Of a DNA stretch of 64,000 nt, positions 24,785 to 33,909 are shown piece by piece. This DNA is from Insolitispirillum peregrinum (GTDB lineage Bacteria > Pseudomonadota > Alphaproteobacteria > Rhodospirillales > Rhodospirillaceae): positions 186,001 to 250,000 of the forward strand of contig NZ_FTOA01000001.1 in assembly GCF_900156605.1 (NCBI RefSeq), read 5' to 3'. Below the pieces are notes generated by a model, which had not been told where the DNA came from, did not search any database, and was given only the letters and a program-made list of their open reading frames with translations. Within the stretch, counting starts at the first letter, position 1; each line of letters begins with the position of its first letter. The translations under genes and the position numbers were made by a program.

Positions 24785-26492
24785 CGCGGGCCAGGGTCAG
24801 TTCATCGACACGGGGGGTCATCTTGACTGCCTCCTTGCTGGCCCACAGGTTCATCTGGAAATACAGCGGGATTTGTCCCAGATCGTTGATGCCGTCGGCC
24901 ATCGCTTTCTGGATCAGCCCCCGGCGCTTTTCGGCATCCAGCTCATGGTCGGCGGCAATGACCAGATCATCAAGACTTTTGTTGGAATAGCGGTTGTGGT
25001 TGGCCGTCCCCAGTCCCTTGTCGACATCACGGGTGGCGAGCAGGGCCTTGATCGAGTAACCGGCTTCGCCGGTATCGCTGCTCCAGCCGCGCAGGGTAAA
25101 GCTGAAATCGCGGTTTTTGTTACGGGGGAAAAATTCGCTGGCCGGCATGGTTTCGGCGGTGGTGGCAAGCCCCGCGCCGGTCAGCATCAGGGCGACCGAG
25201 CTGGCGACTTCGGCATCACGGACATAGCGGTTGTTCGGGCCGTGCAGGACGGTGGTAAAGCCCTTGGGGTAGCCTGCTTCGGCCAGCAGCGTGCGGGCGG
25301 CGGGCAGGTTGAACGGTTCGGGTTTCAGGGACGGGTTGGCGCCGTCCATGTCGTCGGGGATCAACTGCCCCGCCGGAACCGCCTGCCCATAGAGTAGTTC
25401 GTCAATGATGGCTTGCCGGTTGATCGCCTTGCTGATCGCCTGACGGACTTTTAACGACTGGAACGGGTTGGTCGGCAGCGGAGTGTTCTGGCGGTCGCGG
25501 GCGAACGGGGTTTGCGGGCGGTCAAAGTCAACCGACAGGTAAATCACCCGGTTGGAAACGGCCTTGGCGAGTTTCAGTTGCGGATTGCTTTCCAGCCGGT
25601 GGACATCGGCTGGCGGCACTGCATTGATCAGGTCAACCGTGCCGCTGATCAGGGCCGTCACGCGGTCGGCATCGTTGGGGATGAAGCGGATTTCCACCGT
25701 ATCCCATGCCGGTTTTCCACCCCAGTAGTGCGGGTTGGCGGTCAGGGTCAGGGTGTGGCCGGGGCTCCCCTCGCTGTAGCGGTAGGGGCCGGTCCCGATC
25801 AGGGCCTTGCCGTTGTCAAAATCGGCGGTGGCGGTGTTCTGGACCTCGGCGGGGATGATCATCACCTGCGTCAGATAGACCGGCAGCAGGGGAAAGGGGC
25901 CGTTGGTGGTCAACTGGATGGTATAGGGATCGAGAACCTTGATCTCCTTGACCACTTCGGTATAGACGGTGAACGACGACGGGCCGTGGACCGTCGGCAC
26001 CCGTGCCCAGGATGCCAGCACGTCATTGGCATCAAAGGTGCTGCCGTCGTGAAAGGTGACTCCCTTGCGCAGCTTGAATTCCCAGGTATCCGGGCCGGTC
26101 GCTTTCCATGATTCGGCAAGGCCGGGAACCGGATGCTGCCGTTCGTCCAGATCAACCAGCGTGTCGTAAATGTGATGGCTGATGGTCAGGTTCGGTGCCA
26201 GATTGTGGTGGTAAGGGTCCAGGCTGTCCGGGGTGGTGCTGAGCGCCATCACCAGTTGATGCGGTGCAGCATCTGCGGCGTGGGCAAGAGAATCTGCCCC
26301 GGCCAACAATGAAACCAGCAGAACCAGTTGATGCGGTGCAGCATCTGCGGCGTGGGCAAGAGAATCTGCCCCGGCCAACAATGAAACCAGCAGAGACGTT
26401 GCGCCGAACAGGTTTTTCACCTTGGTTTGGCCCATGAAAAATGATGGAGTCACAGCCTGATATCCCCTTTTCCTTGTCAGAGCAGGCGCCAT
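24765..26492 (-). CDS. ABC-type peptide/solute-binding protein, family 5
   Basis: This is a periplasmic substrate-binding protein of the SBP_bac_5 family (oligopeptide, dipeptide or nickel type). Recognisable blocks are TPDSLDPYHHN, ISHHIYDTLVDLDERQHPVPGLAESW, WEFKLRKGVTFHDGSTFDANDV, LIGTGPYRYSEGSPG, FQSLKVRQAISKAINRQAII and LLAEAGYPKGF. At 575 residues it is slightly longer than usual because the signal peptide carries a perfect 24-residue tandem duplication. ATG 26492 has GAGG nine bases upstream; GTG 26453 and ATG 26435 are shorter options. No permease or ATPase genes are nearby, so this is an orphan binding protein coupled to the histidine kinase gene, perhaps a sensor accessory. The ligand is unknown. 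Confidence 0.9.
   Translation of the reverse strand: MAPALTRKRGYQAVTPSFFMGQTKVKNLFGATSLLVSLLAGADSLAHAADAAPHQLVLLVSLLAGADSLAHAADAAPHQLVMALSTTPDSLDPYHHNLAPNLTISHHIYDTLVDLDERQHPVPGLAESWKATGPDTWEFKLRKGVTFHDGSTFDANDVLASWARVPTVHGPSSFTVYTEVVKEIKVLDPYTIQLTTNGPFPLLPVYLTQVMIIPAEVQNTATADFDNGKALIGTGPYRYSEGSPGHTLTLTANPHYWGGKPAWDTVEIRFIPNDADRVTALISGTVDLINAVPPADVHRLESNPQLKLAKAVSNRVIYLSVDFDRPQTPFARDRQNTPLPTNPFQSLKVRQAISKAINRQAIIDELLYGQAVPAGQLIPDDMDGANPSLKPEPFNLPAARTLLAEAGYPKGFTTVLHGPNNRYVRDAEVASSVALMLTGAGLATTAETMPASEFFPRNKNRDFSFTLRGWSSDTGEAGYSIKALLATRDVDKGLGTANHNRYSNKSLDDLVIAADHELDAEKRRGLIQKAMADGINDLGQIPLYFQMNLWASKEAVKMTPRVDELTLARDAVPVR
26251..26394. repeat. Perfect in-frame 72 bp tandem duplication in a signal peptide
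   Basis: Bases 26251-26322 and 26323-26394 are identical over 72 bp, each beginning ACCAGTTGATGCGGTGCAGC on the plus strand. On the coding strand this doubles LLVSLLAGADSLAHA plus the following nine residues, including the probable signal-peptidase site after AHA. Confidence 0.98.
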
Positions 26493-26596
26493 GTCCCCGC
26501 ACCTCTCTGTTCAACCGCGCACAAGTATAGCGATTTTTTCGCCGTTTCCTAGAGCATGCGGTGGAAAATCGGTAGTGTGCAAAGCAAAAAGAGGAA

Positions 26597-26700
26597 TAGA
26601 GCATTGTGCGAAAAGTGGGCACCGGTTTTCGCAAAAACAATGCGGCACAACAAAAGGTTAGAGCAGCGTGCTTGCGTCCGATTTAACGCACGCGGCTCTA
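26597..26700. repeat. Intact 104 bp R1-R2 repeat unit
   Basis: The unit begins TAGAGCATTGTGCGAAAAG and ends CGCACGCGGCTCTA. R1 is a hairpin closing around GGGCACCGG and R2 a hairpin joining GAGCAGCGTGC to GCACGCGGCTC. It ends four bases from the stop of the GlxA-type gene and is about 88% identical to the equal-length unit at 44621-44724. Confidence 0.92.
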
Positions 26701-26704
26701 GCTT

Positions 26705-27670
26705 TTACGGTTTCCGTGACGTTTGTTGTGCTGGCAGCCGAAATGCCTGCGGAGGGCGGCCAAAGAGGCGAAGAAAGGACCGACGCATACGTTCCGTATC
26801 ACCAAATCCGCTTTGTCGGGCGACCTGCTCGACGGACAGGCCGGTCGATCTTTCCAGCAGGGCGCGTGCGTGGTCAATCCTCAGGCGCTCGATGGCCTTT
26901 GCCGGGGTCATCCCGGTATCAAGACGGAAGGAACGGGCGAAGTTGCGTGGGCTCATGGCAACGTATCGCGCGAGGTCTTCGACGCTCAGGCGCTGGTCGA
27001 GGTGTTCACTCGCCCAACGGAGCAAATCCTGAAATTTTCCGCCGTTGCCTTCCAGTTCCATCAGAGGGGAAAACTGTGACTGTCCCCCCATCCGCCGATG
27101 AGGGACGACCAGATAGCGCGCGACAGTCCGCGATATGTCATCACCGCAATCTTCGGCAATCAGGGCCAGCGCCATGTCAATGCCGGCGGTGATCCCGGCA
27201 GATGTCCAGACCGAGCCGTCACGGACGAAAATCTGGTCGTATTCCAGTTTTACGGCCGGATAGCGGCGCTGAAAATCACCGTTACAGACCCAGTGTGTGG
27301 TGGCGCGACGCCCATCCAGCAGGCCGGCGGCTGCCAGAATATAGGCCCCCGAGCAAACACTGGCGATTCGCCGGGCATGTCTGGACGTTTCGCGGATCAG
27401 GTCCAGGGTCTGGTGATCGTTCAGGGCATTTTCGGTTCCTATGCCCCCGACAATGATCAGGGTGTCACAGATCAGCCCTGTCTCAAACCGTTCTACGGTC
27501 ATCGTCGGTCCGGCAGACAGGCGGATCTGGTCAGAGCCGACCCCAATCATGCGGACCTTATAGGTATCTGCCACCAGTTGCCCGGCGATCTCGAAAGCGG
27601 CCGCAGGGCCTGCAATGTCCAGAATCTGGGCATCGTCGAAAACCAGCAGGGCGATATCACGGCGGATCAT
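26705..27670 (-). CDS. GlxA-type AraC-family regulator with DJ-1/PfpI domain
   Basis: This cytoplasmic transcription factor has an N-terminal DJ-1/PfpI-like sensor domain (about 1-180: IALLVFDDAQILDIAGPAAA, IIVGGIGTENAL, then VCSGAYILAAAGLLDGRRAT with the nucleophile-elbow Cys). A C-terminal AraC domain follows (about 215-315), with two helix-turn-helix units (LSVEDLARYVAMSPRNFARS and LSVEQVARQSGFGDTERMRR). It is divergent from the DUF2946-like/TonB-receptor/DJ-1 genes, and the 140 bases between are the likely shared operator. The same CSG...LLAAAGLL signature appears in the exported DJ-1 protein of the cluster. Whether its DJ-1 domain binds a ligand or is a pseudoenzyme cannot be told. Confidence 0.92.
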   Translation of the reverse strand: MIRRDIALLVFDDAQILDIAGPAAAFEIAGQLVADTYKVRMIGVGSDQIRLSAGPTMTVERFETGLICDTLIIVGGIGTENALNDHQTLDLIRETSRHARRIASVCSGAYILAAAGLLDGRRATTHWVCNGDFQRRYPAVKLEYDQIFVRDGSVWTSAGITAGIDMALALIAEDCGDDISRTVARYLVVPHRRMGGQSQFSPLMELEGNGGKFQDLLRWASEHLDQRLSVEDLARYVAMSPRNFARSFRLDTGMTPAKAIERLRIDHARALLERSTGLSVEQVARQSGFGDTERMRRSFLRLFGRPPQAFRLPAQQTSRKP

Positions 27671-27810
27671 CGGGCGCTTGTCCGAAAAGCAGGGATTTTT
27701 GTCATTTCAGATACAGCGTAGTCAGGGCAGGGTGGCAGAGTCAATCGGGGGGAGGTCAATGTGCGCAAAACCTGTGCTGCAGGGATGATCTGCATCAGGT
27801 CTGTCCCCCA

Positions 27811-28257
27811 ATGGTGGGGATGAGGGGTTTCATCTCCAGTTCTGTCCCATCCCGTGGAGTGCTGTGCCGGATCAGGCGCCAGCATCGGGGGATGGCTTGC
27901 CTGCTGCTGGCGATACTCCTTCAGGTCTTGATGCCGCTCGCCGGGGTGCCTGCGTCAGCCGGTGCCGCGATGACCGCGCCTGCGCTGGCTGGTACACTCG
28001 ATCCCTCTTCCGTGTGTCTGACATCGGTCACGACTGTTCCGGGGCAACAGGCCCTGCCTGACGGGACAGGACATCGGGACGGCATGGTCTGTGGCTATAG
28101 CCACCTTTGCTGTCAGCCGCCATTATCCTTTGGCCAGATCAAGGTGCCGCCCCCGTGCAGTACGGGATGGCGTCTTGCGGCATCAGTCCCGCCGGTACCG
28201 CCCTGCACCTCTGCCCGTACACGGGCCTGTGCCCGCGCTCCTCCTGTCATTTCCTGA
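27811..28257 (+). CDS. Small exported Cys/His protein, DUF2946-like
   Basis: This 148-residue protein (or shorter; ATG 27892 would begin just before the hydrophobic core) has a signal/anchor segment MACLLLAILLQVLMPLAG, then a Cys/His-containing stretch including VCLTSV, TGHRDGMVCGYSHLCCQPP, and a Pro/Arg-rich tail. Layout and cysteines resemble the DUF2946 family, members of which often lie beside TonB receptors or metal-handling genes; the match is judged by eye and is weak. It lies 197 bases upstream of the receptor, with a partial R1 repeat between. A role in metal or ligand handling in the envelope is inference. Confidence 0.45.
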   Translation: MVGMRGFISSSVPSRGVLCRIRRQHRGMACLLLAILLQVLMPLAGVPASAGAAMTAPALAGTLDPSSVCLTSVTTVPGQQALPDGTGHRDGMVCGYSHLCCQPPLSFGQIKVPPPCSTGWRLAASVPPVPPCTSARTRACARAPPVIS

Positions 28258-28330
28258 CGTGATCTCCGGAGTTCTTCCGGCCTTGGACCAGTGTGCGTTA
28301 CCCGTGGCGCATCCTGATCCGACTGTTTGA

Positions 28331-28381
28331 TGTGTCGCAGTGATGTTGCGCAAAACCGGAACCGCTTTTGCGCTCGCTGCT
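28331..28381. repeat. Partial R1 repeat before the TonB receptor gene
   Basis: TGTCGCAGTGATGTTGCGC, then AAAACCGGAACCGCTTTTGCGC, forms an R1 palindrome (GCGCAAAA against TTTTGCGC). The start codon of the receptor is 74 bases further on. Confidence 0.75.
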
Positions 28382-28454
28382 TCAGGTCTTCACTCGACGT
28401 CATGACGCATCCGCCGTTGCTACGGCGGATGGGCGTCGTTGTCAGGAATTTCTC

Positions 28455-30635
28455 ATGTCCCGCTTTGTTTCAGGCCTTGTGCTTGCCCTTGTGCTTGCCC
28501 CCTTGTGTCGTTCTGCCGGTGCCCAGACAGCCACCGGGGCATCGGAGGGGACATCCTCTCTGCCTTCCCCGGAAACCGTGGTAACGCTCCCCACGGTGGT
28601 GGTAACCGGACGTGTCGATGTAACCACCACCACGGCCGGAGACGTTGATGGCTACCGGGCTCTGACCGCCAAAAGTGCGACCCTGACGGATACTCCGTTA
28701 CGGCAGATTCCGCAATCAATCGAGGTCATTCCCCGCAGTGTTCTGGATGATCAGGCCGTCACCTCCATCGGGGAGGCTCTTAAGAACGTCAGTGCCACGG
28801 TCGGACAGCCTGCCTTGCAGACGCCAGTCTATAATTCGAATTATATTAGGGGGTTTGCCGCCGAGCAGTATCTGGATGGCATGACCACCTATCTGGGCAG
28901 CGGCGATACCAATGCGATGGCCGATGTCGAGCGGATCGAAGTGTTGAAGGGGCCAAACGGCATCCTTTATGGCGGCGGCAGCGGTACGCCGTTGGGTGGG
29001 GTTGTCAATGTTGTGTCCCGCATGCCGACTGCCGACCGTTTTCTGGAGATTGGGGGGACCGTGGGCAGCAACGCCTATTATGCTCCCTACTTCGACATCA
29101 ACCAGCCGCTGAGCAAGGATGGCACAATCCTGTTCCGCAGCACCGGAAGTTATGTGAAGTCCGGTTCGGATGTCGATGTCATTGACACCGATCGCTATTC
29201 ATTCAATCCGACGCTCCTGCTGACCAACAAGGAGGGCACGACCCTGACAGTACAGGGGCGGACGTCCCGCTGGGAACAACAGGAATATCAAGGTTTGCCA
29301 GCAGTTGGCACTGTCACCGGATCGTTCAGGGTGAACCCGGACCTGTTTATCGGGACGCCCGATGTCCCGGACAGTTTCTCTGAAACCAATAGCCTGACGG
29401 CAACCCTGGATCATGCTCTGAACGATGTCTGGTCGAACAGTACCAAAGTCCGTTATGGCAAGAGTTCTTATAACCAGATATCGCAAATCATCATCAGCAA
29501 TACGCCTGATGCGGGTGGGTCGTCGTGGAGCCTCTATAACCAGAATGTGGAAGAAGAGCGTGACGAGATTGCGGTGTCATCGCATTTTCTCGGGCAGTAC
29601 ACTTCTGGCCTTTTTGAATTCAAGCCCCTGTTCGGTGTTGATTACAGCCGATTGGCTGAAACCGCTGTCATGCATATGAGCGGCGCAGTGGGTACGGTTG
29701 ATTTGCTGTCTCCCGCCTCGTGGCCAGCCTATACCGCGCCGTCGGGTGTCGCCATGACTGACGGCGATAATGTTTACAGCACATACGGGGCTTATGCCCA
29801 GCTTCAGTCAACGGTAGCTAACCGCGTGCATCTGCTTGCTGGTTTACGGTTGGCGCATCTGGAAATCGACCAGTATTCGCCAACCTATCTGCGTGGTGAC
29901 AATACCAAAAAAACAAAACTGCTGCCGCGTGTGGGGGCGGTTTATGACCTGACGGATCAGTTTTCGCTGTTTGCCGATTACAGCGAAGGAATGAAGGGAA
30001 ATCCTTTCTTCTTTTATTCTGGTGCCGCAGTACCCGAAATCTCCAGACAGTATGAGGGTGGGGTCAAGTTTGACGCCCGGAATGGGGTATCCGGGAGTGC
30101 GGCGCTGTTTCAGGTCAGCCGGTCACATGTCCCGGTCACTGATCCCGCCGATCCTTTCGGTTTGACCAGCCTCGCCATTGGTGAACAGCAGTCGCGCGGG
30201 TTTGATACCGAGCTGACATGGCAACCGGATGAGCACTGGAAACTGATGGCCAATTACGCCTATGTGGATGCGGAATTGACCAGGGATATTCCGGGGGGAG
30301 CCACGGCAGGCAGTAAGCTTGTCGGCATTCCGCGCCATTCCGGTGGTGTCTGGGGAGACTATGCCTTTGGGAGCGGGGCGCTGAAGGGCTGGAGCGCCGG
30401 GGCAGGTCTGCATGCCGCATCCGGGGCACCTTTGGACCTGAAGAATACCTATAAAACAGAGGGCTATGTGACGGCTGACGCGGCCATCCGTTATCAGGAC
30501 GATGGTTTTTCCGCCAGTCTGAATGTCAAAAACATGACTGATGAACAGTACTATACCCCGTATCAGTATCTCGTCGGTGGCGTTGCTTCGGCACCCGGCC
30601 GTTCTGTTTTCCTGACGGTTTCCCAACGGTTTTAA
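28455..30635 (+). CDS. TonB-dependent siderophore-type outer-membrane receptor
   Basis: This outer-membrane active transporter is energised by TonB. From ATG 28455 (726 residues; CAGGAA upstream) a signal peptide ends near GAQ, followed by a TonB box (LPTVVVTGR). A plug domain follows (TDTPLRQIPQSIEVIPRSVL, YIRGF, VERIEVLKGPNGILYGGGSG, GGVVNVVSR), then a 22-strand-type barrel ending SVFLTVSQRF with the terminal Phe. The sequence fits the FhuA/ferric-siderophore subgroup, but the ligand is unknown. It follows the DUF2946-like gene and is followed within about 100 bases by the exported DJ-1 gene, which suggests one uptake unit under the divergent GlxA-type regulator. No periplasmic carrier or ABC permease is adjacent. 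Confidence 0.92.
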   Translation: MSRFVSGLVLALVLAPLCRSAGAQTATGASEGTSSLPSPETVVTLPTVVVTGRVDVTTTTAGDVDGYRALTAKSATLTDTPLRQIPQSIEVIPRSVLDDQAVTSIGEALKNVSATVGQPALQTPVYNSNYIRGFAAEQYLDGMTTYLGSGDTNAMADVERIEVLKGPNGILYGGGSGTPLGGVVNVVSRMPTADRFLEIGGTVGSNAYYAPYFDINQPLSKDGTILFRSTGSYVKSGSDVDVIDTDRYSFNPTLLLTNKEGTTLTVQGRTSRWEQQEYQGLPAVGTVTGSFRVNPDLFIGTPDVPDSFSETNSLTATLDHALNDVWSNSTKVRYGKSSYNQISQIIISNTPDAGGSSWSLYNQNVEEERDEIAVSSHFLGQYTSGLFEFKPLFGVDYSRLAETAVMHMSGAVGTVDLLSPASWPAYTAPSGVAMTDGDNVYSTYGAYAQLQSTVANRVHLLAGLRLAHLEIDQYSPTYLRGDNTKKTKLLPRVGAVYDLTDQFSLFADYSEGMKGNPFFFYSGAAVPEISRQYEGGVKFDARNGVSGSAALFQVSRSHVPVTDPADPFGLTSLAIGEQQSRGFDTELTWQPDEHWKLMANYAYVDAELTRDIPGGATAGSKLVGIPRHSGGVWGDYAFGSGALKGWSAGAGLHAASGAPLDLKNTYKTEGYVTADAAIRYQDDGFSASLNVKNMTDEQYYTPYQYLVGGVASAPGRSVFLTVSQRF

Positions 30636-30738
30636 AGTACTGGTCCGAGCATCAATGATGAAGCAGGGCTGGCGGTCAGATACCGTGTATCCGGCTTCCG
30701 ACTGCCAGCCCGACAAGAGATCTTCAGGAGCCAAGGCC

Positions 30739-31560
30739 ATGACCGACATGGACCGTCGTACCATAACCCTGCTGGCACTGCTGGCACCGTTTACCCCCCT
30801 CGCTTCAGGGCCAGTCATGGGGCAGGTGCCCGAGCATAAGTTACCTGACAATGGTGAAGAGATGAGCTCCGTACCCTGGATGGGGGACGAGCAGATTGCC
30901 ATGCTGATCTATCCGGGAATGACCGTGATGGACCTGATCGGGCCACACTGCATGTTCTCTGCCTTGATGGGGGCCAAAATTGATCTGGTTGCTTCTTCGC
31001 TTGATCCTGTGACCAGCGATGCCGGGGTAACCCTCATCCCGACGGCCACCTTCCAGAGCTGTCCGCGTGATCTGACCATTTTATTCACCCCGGGAGGAAC
31101 CGATGGCACGCTGGCAGCGGCCTCTGATTCCGAAACACTGGCCTTTCTGGCCGATCGAGGGGCGTGGGCGAAATACATCACCAGTGTTTGCTCTGGCTCT
31201 CTGCTTCTGGGGGCTGCGGGATTGCTCAAGGGATACAGGGCAACCTCTCACTGGTCCTGTCGGGATGCGTTGGCCGGGTTCGGAGCCATCCCGACCGATG
31301 CACGCGTGGTGCGCGATCGTAACCGGATTACCGGTGCAGGGGTCACCGCAGGGCTTGATTTCGGCCTGTCGATGGTCGCGGAACTTCGGGGACGGATTTA
31401 TGCCGAATGCACCCAGTTGATGGGGGAGTATGATCCCCAGCCGCCATTCAATGCAGGCTCTTTGCGCACGGCCAGTGCTGATGTGCGAACTGCAATGGTT
31501 GAAATGGCGGCAGACTTTACCAGAAAAGCCGAGGCGCTGGCCGGCCTGCAGCAGAACTGA
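30739..31560 (+). CDS. Exported DJ-1/PfpI protein, isonitrile hydratase-like
   Basis: From ATG 30739 (AGGAG upstream; a longer start at 30655 is unlikely), 273 residues. The N-terminus MTDMDRRTITLLALLAPFTP looks like a twin-arginine signal, so the protein probably acts in the periplasm. The mature part is a DJ-1/PfpI domain: IAMLIYPGMTVMDLIGPHCMF, LTILFTPGGTDG, VCSGSLLLGAAGLLKGYRAT and a glycine turn ITGAGVTAGLDFG. The Asp in VMDLIGP and the Cys in VCSGS correspond to catalytic residues of Pseudomonas isonitrile hydratase, so hydration of an R-NC group is possible, though many DJ-1 proteins carry this label without proof. It has the same core as the sensor domain of the GlxA-type regulator upstream. 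An exported version is unusual. Confidence 0.78.
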   Translation: MTDMDRRTITLLALLAPFTPLASGPVMGQVPEHKLPDNGEEMSSVPWMGDEQIAMLIYPGMTVMDLIGPHCMFSALMGAKIDLVASSLDPVTSDAGVTLIPTATFQSCPRDLTILFTPGGTDGTLAAASDSETLAFLADRGAWAKYITSVCSGSLLLGAAGLLKGYRATSHWSCRDALAGFGAIPTDARVVRDRNRITGAGVTAGLDFGLSMVAELRGRIYAECTQLMGEYDPQPPFNAGSLRTASADVRTAMVEMAADFTRKAEALAGLQQN

Positions 31561-31585
31561 GCACGCTGTCCTGCTCAACGCACAA

Positions 31586-31614
31586 CGCCCGCCCGGTTTC
31601 CCGGACGGGCGTTG
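31586..31614. terminator. GC-rich hairpin between convergent DJ-1 and glnA genes
   Basis: ACGCCCGCCCGG pairs with CCGGACGGGCGT around a short TTTC loop (one bulge). There is no long T-run on either side, so it may be a weak bidirectional terminator. Confidence 0.55.
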
Positions 31615-31659
31615 CTCTGATCAGGCTTGTTGAAGGCCTTGTGGTACAGGCACCACTCC

Positions 31660-33069
31660 TTAGCAGGAGTAGTACATTTTGTACTCGATCGGGTGCGGGG
31701 TGTGTTCGTAGGCGTACACTTCTTCCCACTTCAGTTCGCAGTAGGCGTCGATGAACTCTTCGGTGAACACGTCGCCCTTCTTCAGGAAGTCGCTGTCGGC
31801 CTTGACGGCTTCCAGGGCTTCACGCAGCGAGGCGCAAACGGTCGGGACCTGAGCCAGTTCTTCGGCCGGCAGGTCGTACAGGTTCTTGTCCATCGGGTCG
31901 CCCGGGTGGATCTTGTTCTGGATACCGTCGAGGCCGGCCATCAGCATGGCGGTGAAGGCCAGGTAGGGGTTGGCGGTCGGGTCCGGGAAGCGGACTTCAA
32001 CGCGCTTGCCCTTCGGCGAGGCAACGTACGGAATACGGCAGGACGCCGAACGGTTACGCGCCGAGTAAGCGAGCAGCACCGGGGCTTCGAAGCCCGGGAT
32101 CAGACGCTTGTAGGAGTTGGTCGACGGGTTGGTGAAGGCGTTCAGGGCCTTGGCATGCTTGATGATACCGCCGATGTAGTACAGGGCGGTTTCAGACAGG
32201 TCAGCATAGCCCGAACCGGCGAACAGCGGCTTGCCGTCTTTCCAGATCGACTGGTGAACGTGCATGCCCGAACCGTTATCGCCAGCCAGCGGCTTCGGCA
32301 TGAAGGTCGCGGTCTTGCCATAGGAGTGGGCAACCATGTGGACGCAGTACTTGTAGATCTGCATCCAGTCGGCGGCCTGGATCAGGGTGCCGAACTTGGA
32401 CCCCAGTTCGTGCTGCGACGAGGCCACTTCGTGGTGATGCTTTTCCATGGGCAGGCCCATTTCCAGCATCACGGAGACCATTTCGGCGCGCAGGTCGGTG
32501 CCCGAGTCCACCGGCGGAACGGGGAAGTAGCCGCCCTTGATGCCCGGACGGTGAGCGAAGTTGCCTTCTTCAAAGGCCTTGTCGGTCACCCACGGAGCGT
32601 CTTCGGAGTCCAGCTCGAACGACACCTTGTTCATCGAGACGTTGTAGCGCACGTCGTCGAACACAAAGAATTCGGCTTCCGGGCCGAAGTAGGCGACGTC
32701 ACCGATCCCGGCGCCGTCCATGTAGGTCAGGGCCTTCTTGGCGATCGAGCGCGGGTCGCGGTCATACGGCAGGCCGGTCGACGGTTCCACGATGTCGCAG
32801 AACAGGATCAGCTGCGGCTGGGCAGTGAACGGATCCATGACGGCGGTGGACAGATCCGGCATCAGGATCATGTCGGACTCGTTGATGGCCTTCCAGCCGG
32901 CGATCGACGAACCGTCGAACATGATGCCTTCGGTCAGCAGGTCTTCATCGACCGTGGACACGTGCTGGGCGGTGTGTTGCCACTTACCGCGCGGGTCGGT
33001 GAAACGGAAATCGACGTATTTCACGTCGTTTTCCTTGATCATCTCGAGAACTTTTTTGACGTCGGACAT
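31660..33069 (-). CDS. glnA: Glutamine synthetase type I
   Basis: This cytoplasmic dodecameric enzyme makes glutamine from glutamate, ammonia and ATP. The 469 residues match GSI-beta: [10 protein letters not shown] (50-59), the metal ligands in [13 protein letters not shown] (126-138), [14 protein letters not shown] (210-223), the ATP site [16 protein letters not shown] (259-274), NRSASCRIP (339-347) and [14 protein letters not shown] (357-370). Y398 in KNLYDLP is the adenylylation site, so GlnE-type covalent control is expected. It lies 179 bases downstream of glnB in the same direction, a classic alphaproteobacterial glnBA operon, with the sigma-54 promoter upstream of glnB giving nitrogen control. 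Confidence 0.97.
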   Translation of the reverse strand: MSDVKKVLEMIKENDVKYVDFRFTDPRGKWQHTAQHVSTVDEDLLTEGIMFDGSSIAGWKAINESDMILMPDLSTAVMDPFTAQPQLILFCDIVEPSTGLPYDRDPRSIAKKALTYMDGAGIGDVAYFGPEAEFFVFDDVRYNVSMNKVSFELDSEDAPWVTDKAFEEGNFAHRPGIKGGYFPVPPVDSGTDLRAEMVSVMLEMGLPMEKHHHEVASSQHELGSKFGTLIQAADWMQIYKYCVHMVAHSYGKTATFMPKPLAGDNGSGMHVHQSIWKDGKPLFAGSGYADLSETALYYIGGIIKHAKALNAFTNPSTNSYKRLIPGFEAPVLLAYSARNRSASCRIPYVASPKGKRVEVRFPDPTANPYLAFTAMLMAGLDGIQNKIHPGDPMDKNLYDLPAEELAQVPTVCASLREALEAVKADSDFLKKGDVFTEEFIDAYCELKWEEVYAYEHTPHPIEYKMYYSC

Positions 33070-33248
33070 GATCCCTAATCCCGTCTGTGAGACTGAAAAA
33101 TGTTATGCAACAACGCTGTGCCGGGGTAAGGGGCGCGCAGGCGGCGCACCCGGTGGCAAGCGTGACCGTGATCGAGGCGGTTGCACCGGAACAGCCCGGT
33201 GCCTCCATGGCCTACCCGAAACCGCGCTTTAGGGGAAGTCCCCTAATT

Positions 33249-33638
<390 letters not shown>

Positions 33639-33764
33639 CTACCCGTTCGGTGTCCGCATCTGTCGTTGCCGTCATTTCCCTTATCACGCCGCGTGCCAAC
33701 TGCGCAATATGGCGAAAATACCATAAAAAGAGCCGCTTTTCAGGCGGGTAGAAGTCGCAAAAAG

Positions 33765-33778
33765 GCAAGGGGCATGCC
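33765..33778 (-). promoter_or_regulatory. Sigma-54 (-24/-12) promoter of glnB-glnA
   Basis: On the minus strand the sequence AGGCATGCCCCTTGCC matches the RpoN consensus TGGCAC-N5-TTGC with GG and GC correctly spaced; only T-24-side and the fifth core base differ. It faces glnB, about 178 bases upstream of its start. In Azospirillum and relatives glnBA is known to be driven by RpoN and NtrC. I did not find a clear pair of NtrC sites. The rest of the 33588-33909 gap shows only this and the aminotransferase leader. Confidence 0.65.
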
Positions 33779-33909
33779 TATTTATAAAGCACCTTGCCTG
33801 TTTGTGAGGCACTAGAACGGACGTTTGTGCGGCAACACTTCCGGGGATGGCGGCCGCGTGCTAGTCATGCGACAAAATCTGTCTTTGCTCTGATTCGCGG
33901 AGGGCTACG

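Noticed and set aside
33688-33702. TGGCAC-N5-GTGA as the sigma-54 promoter of glnB
   Set aside because: The -12 element lacks TTGC; the site at 33765-33778 matches better.
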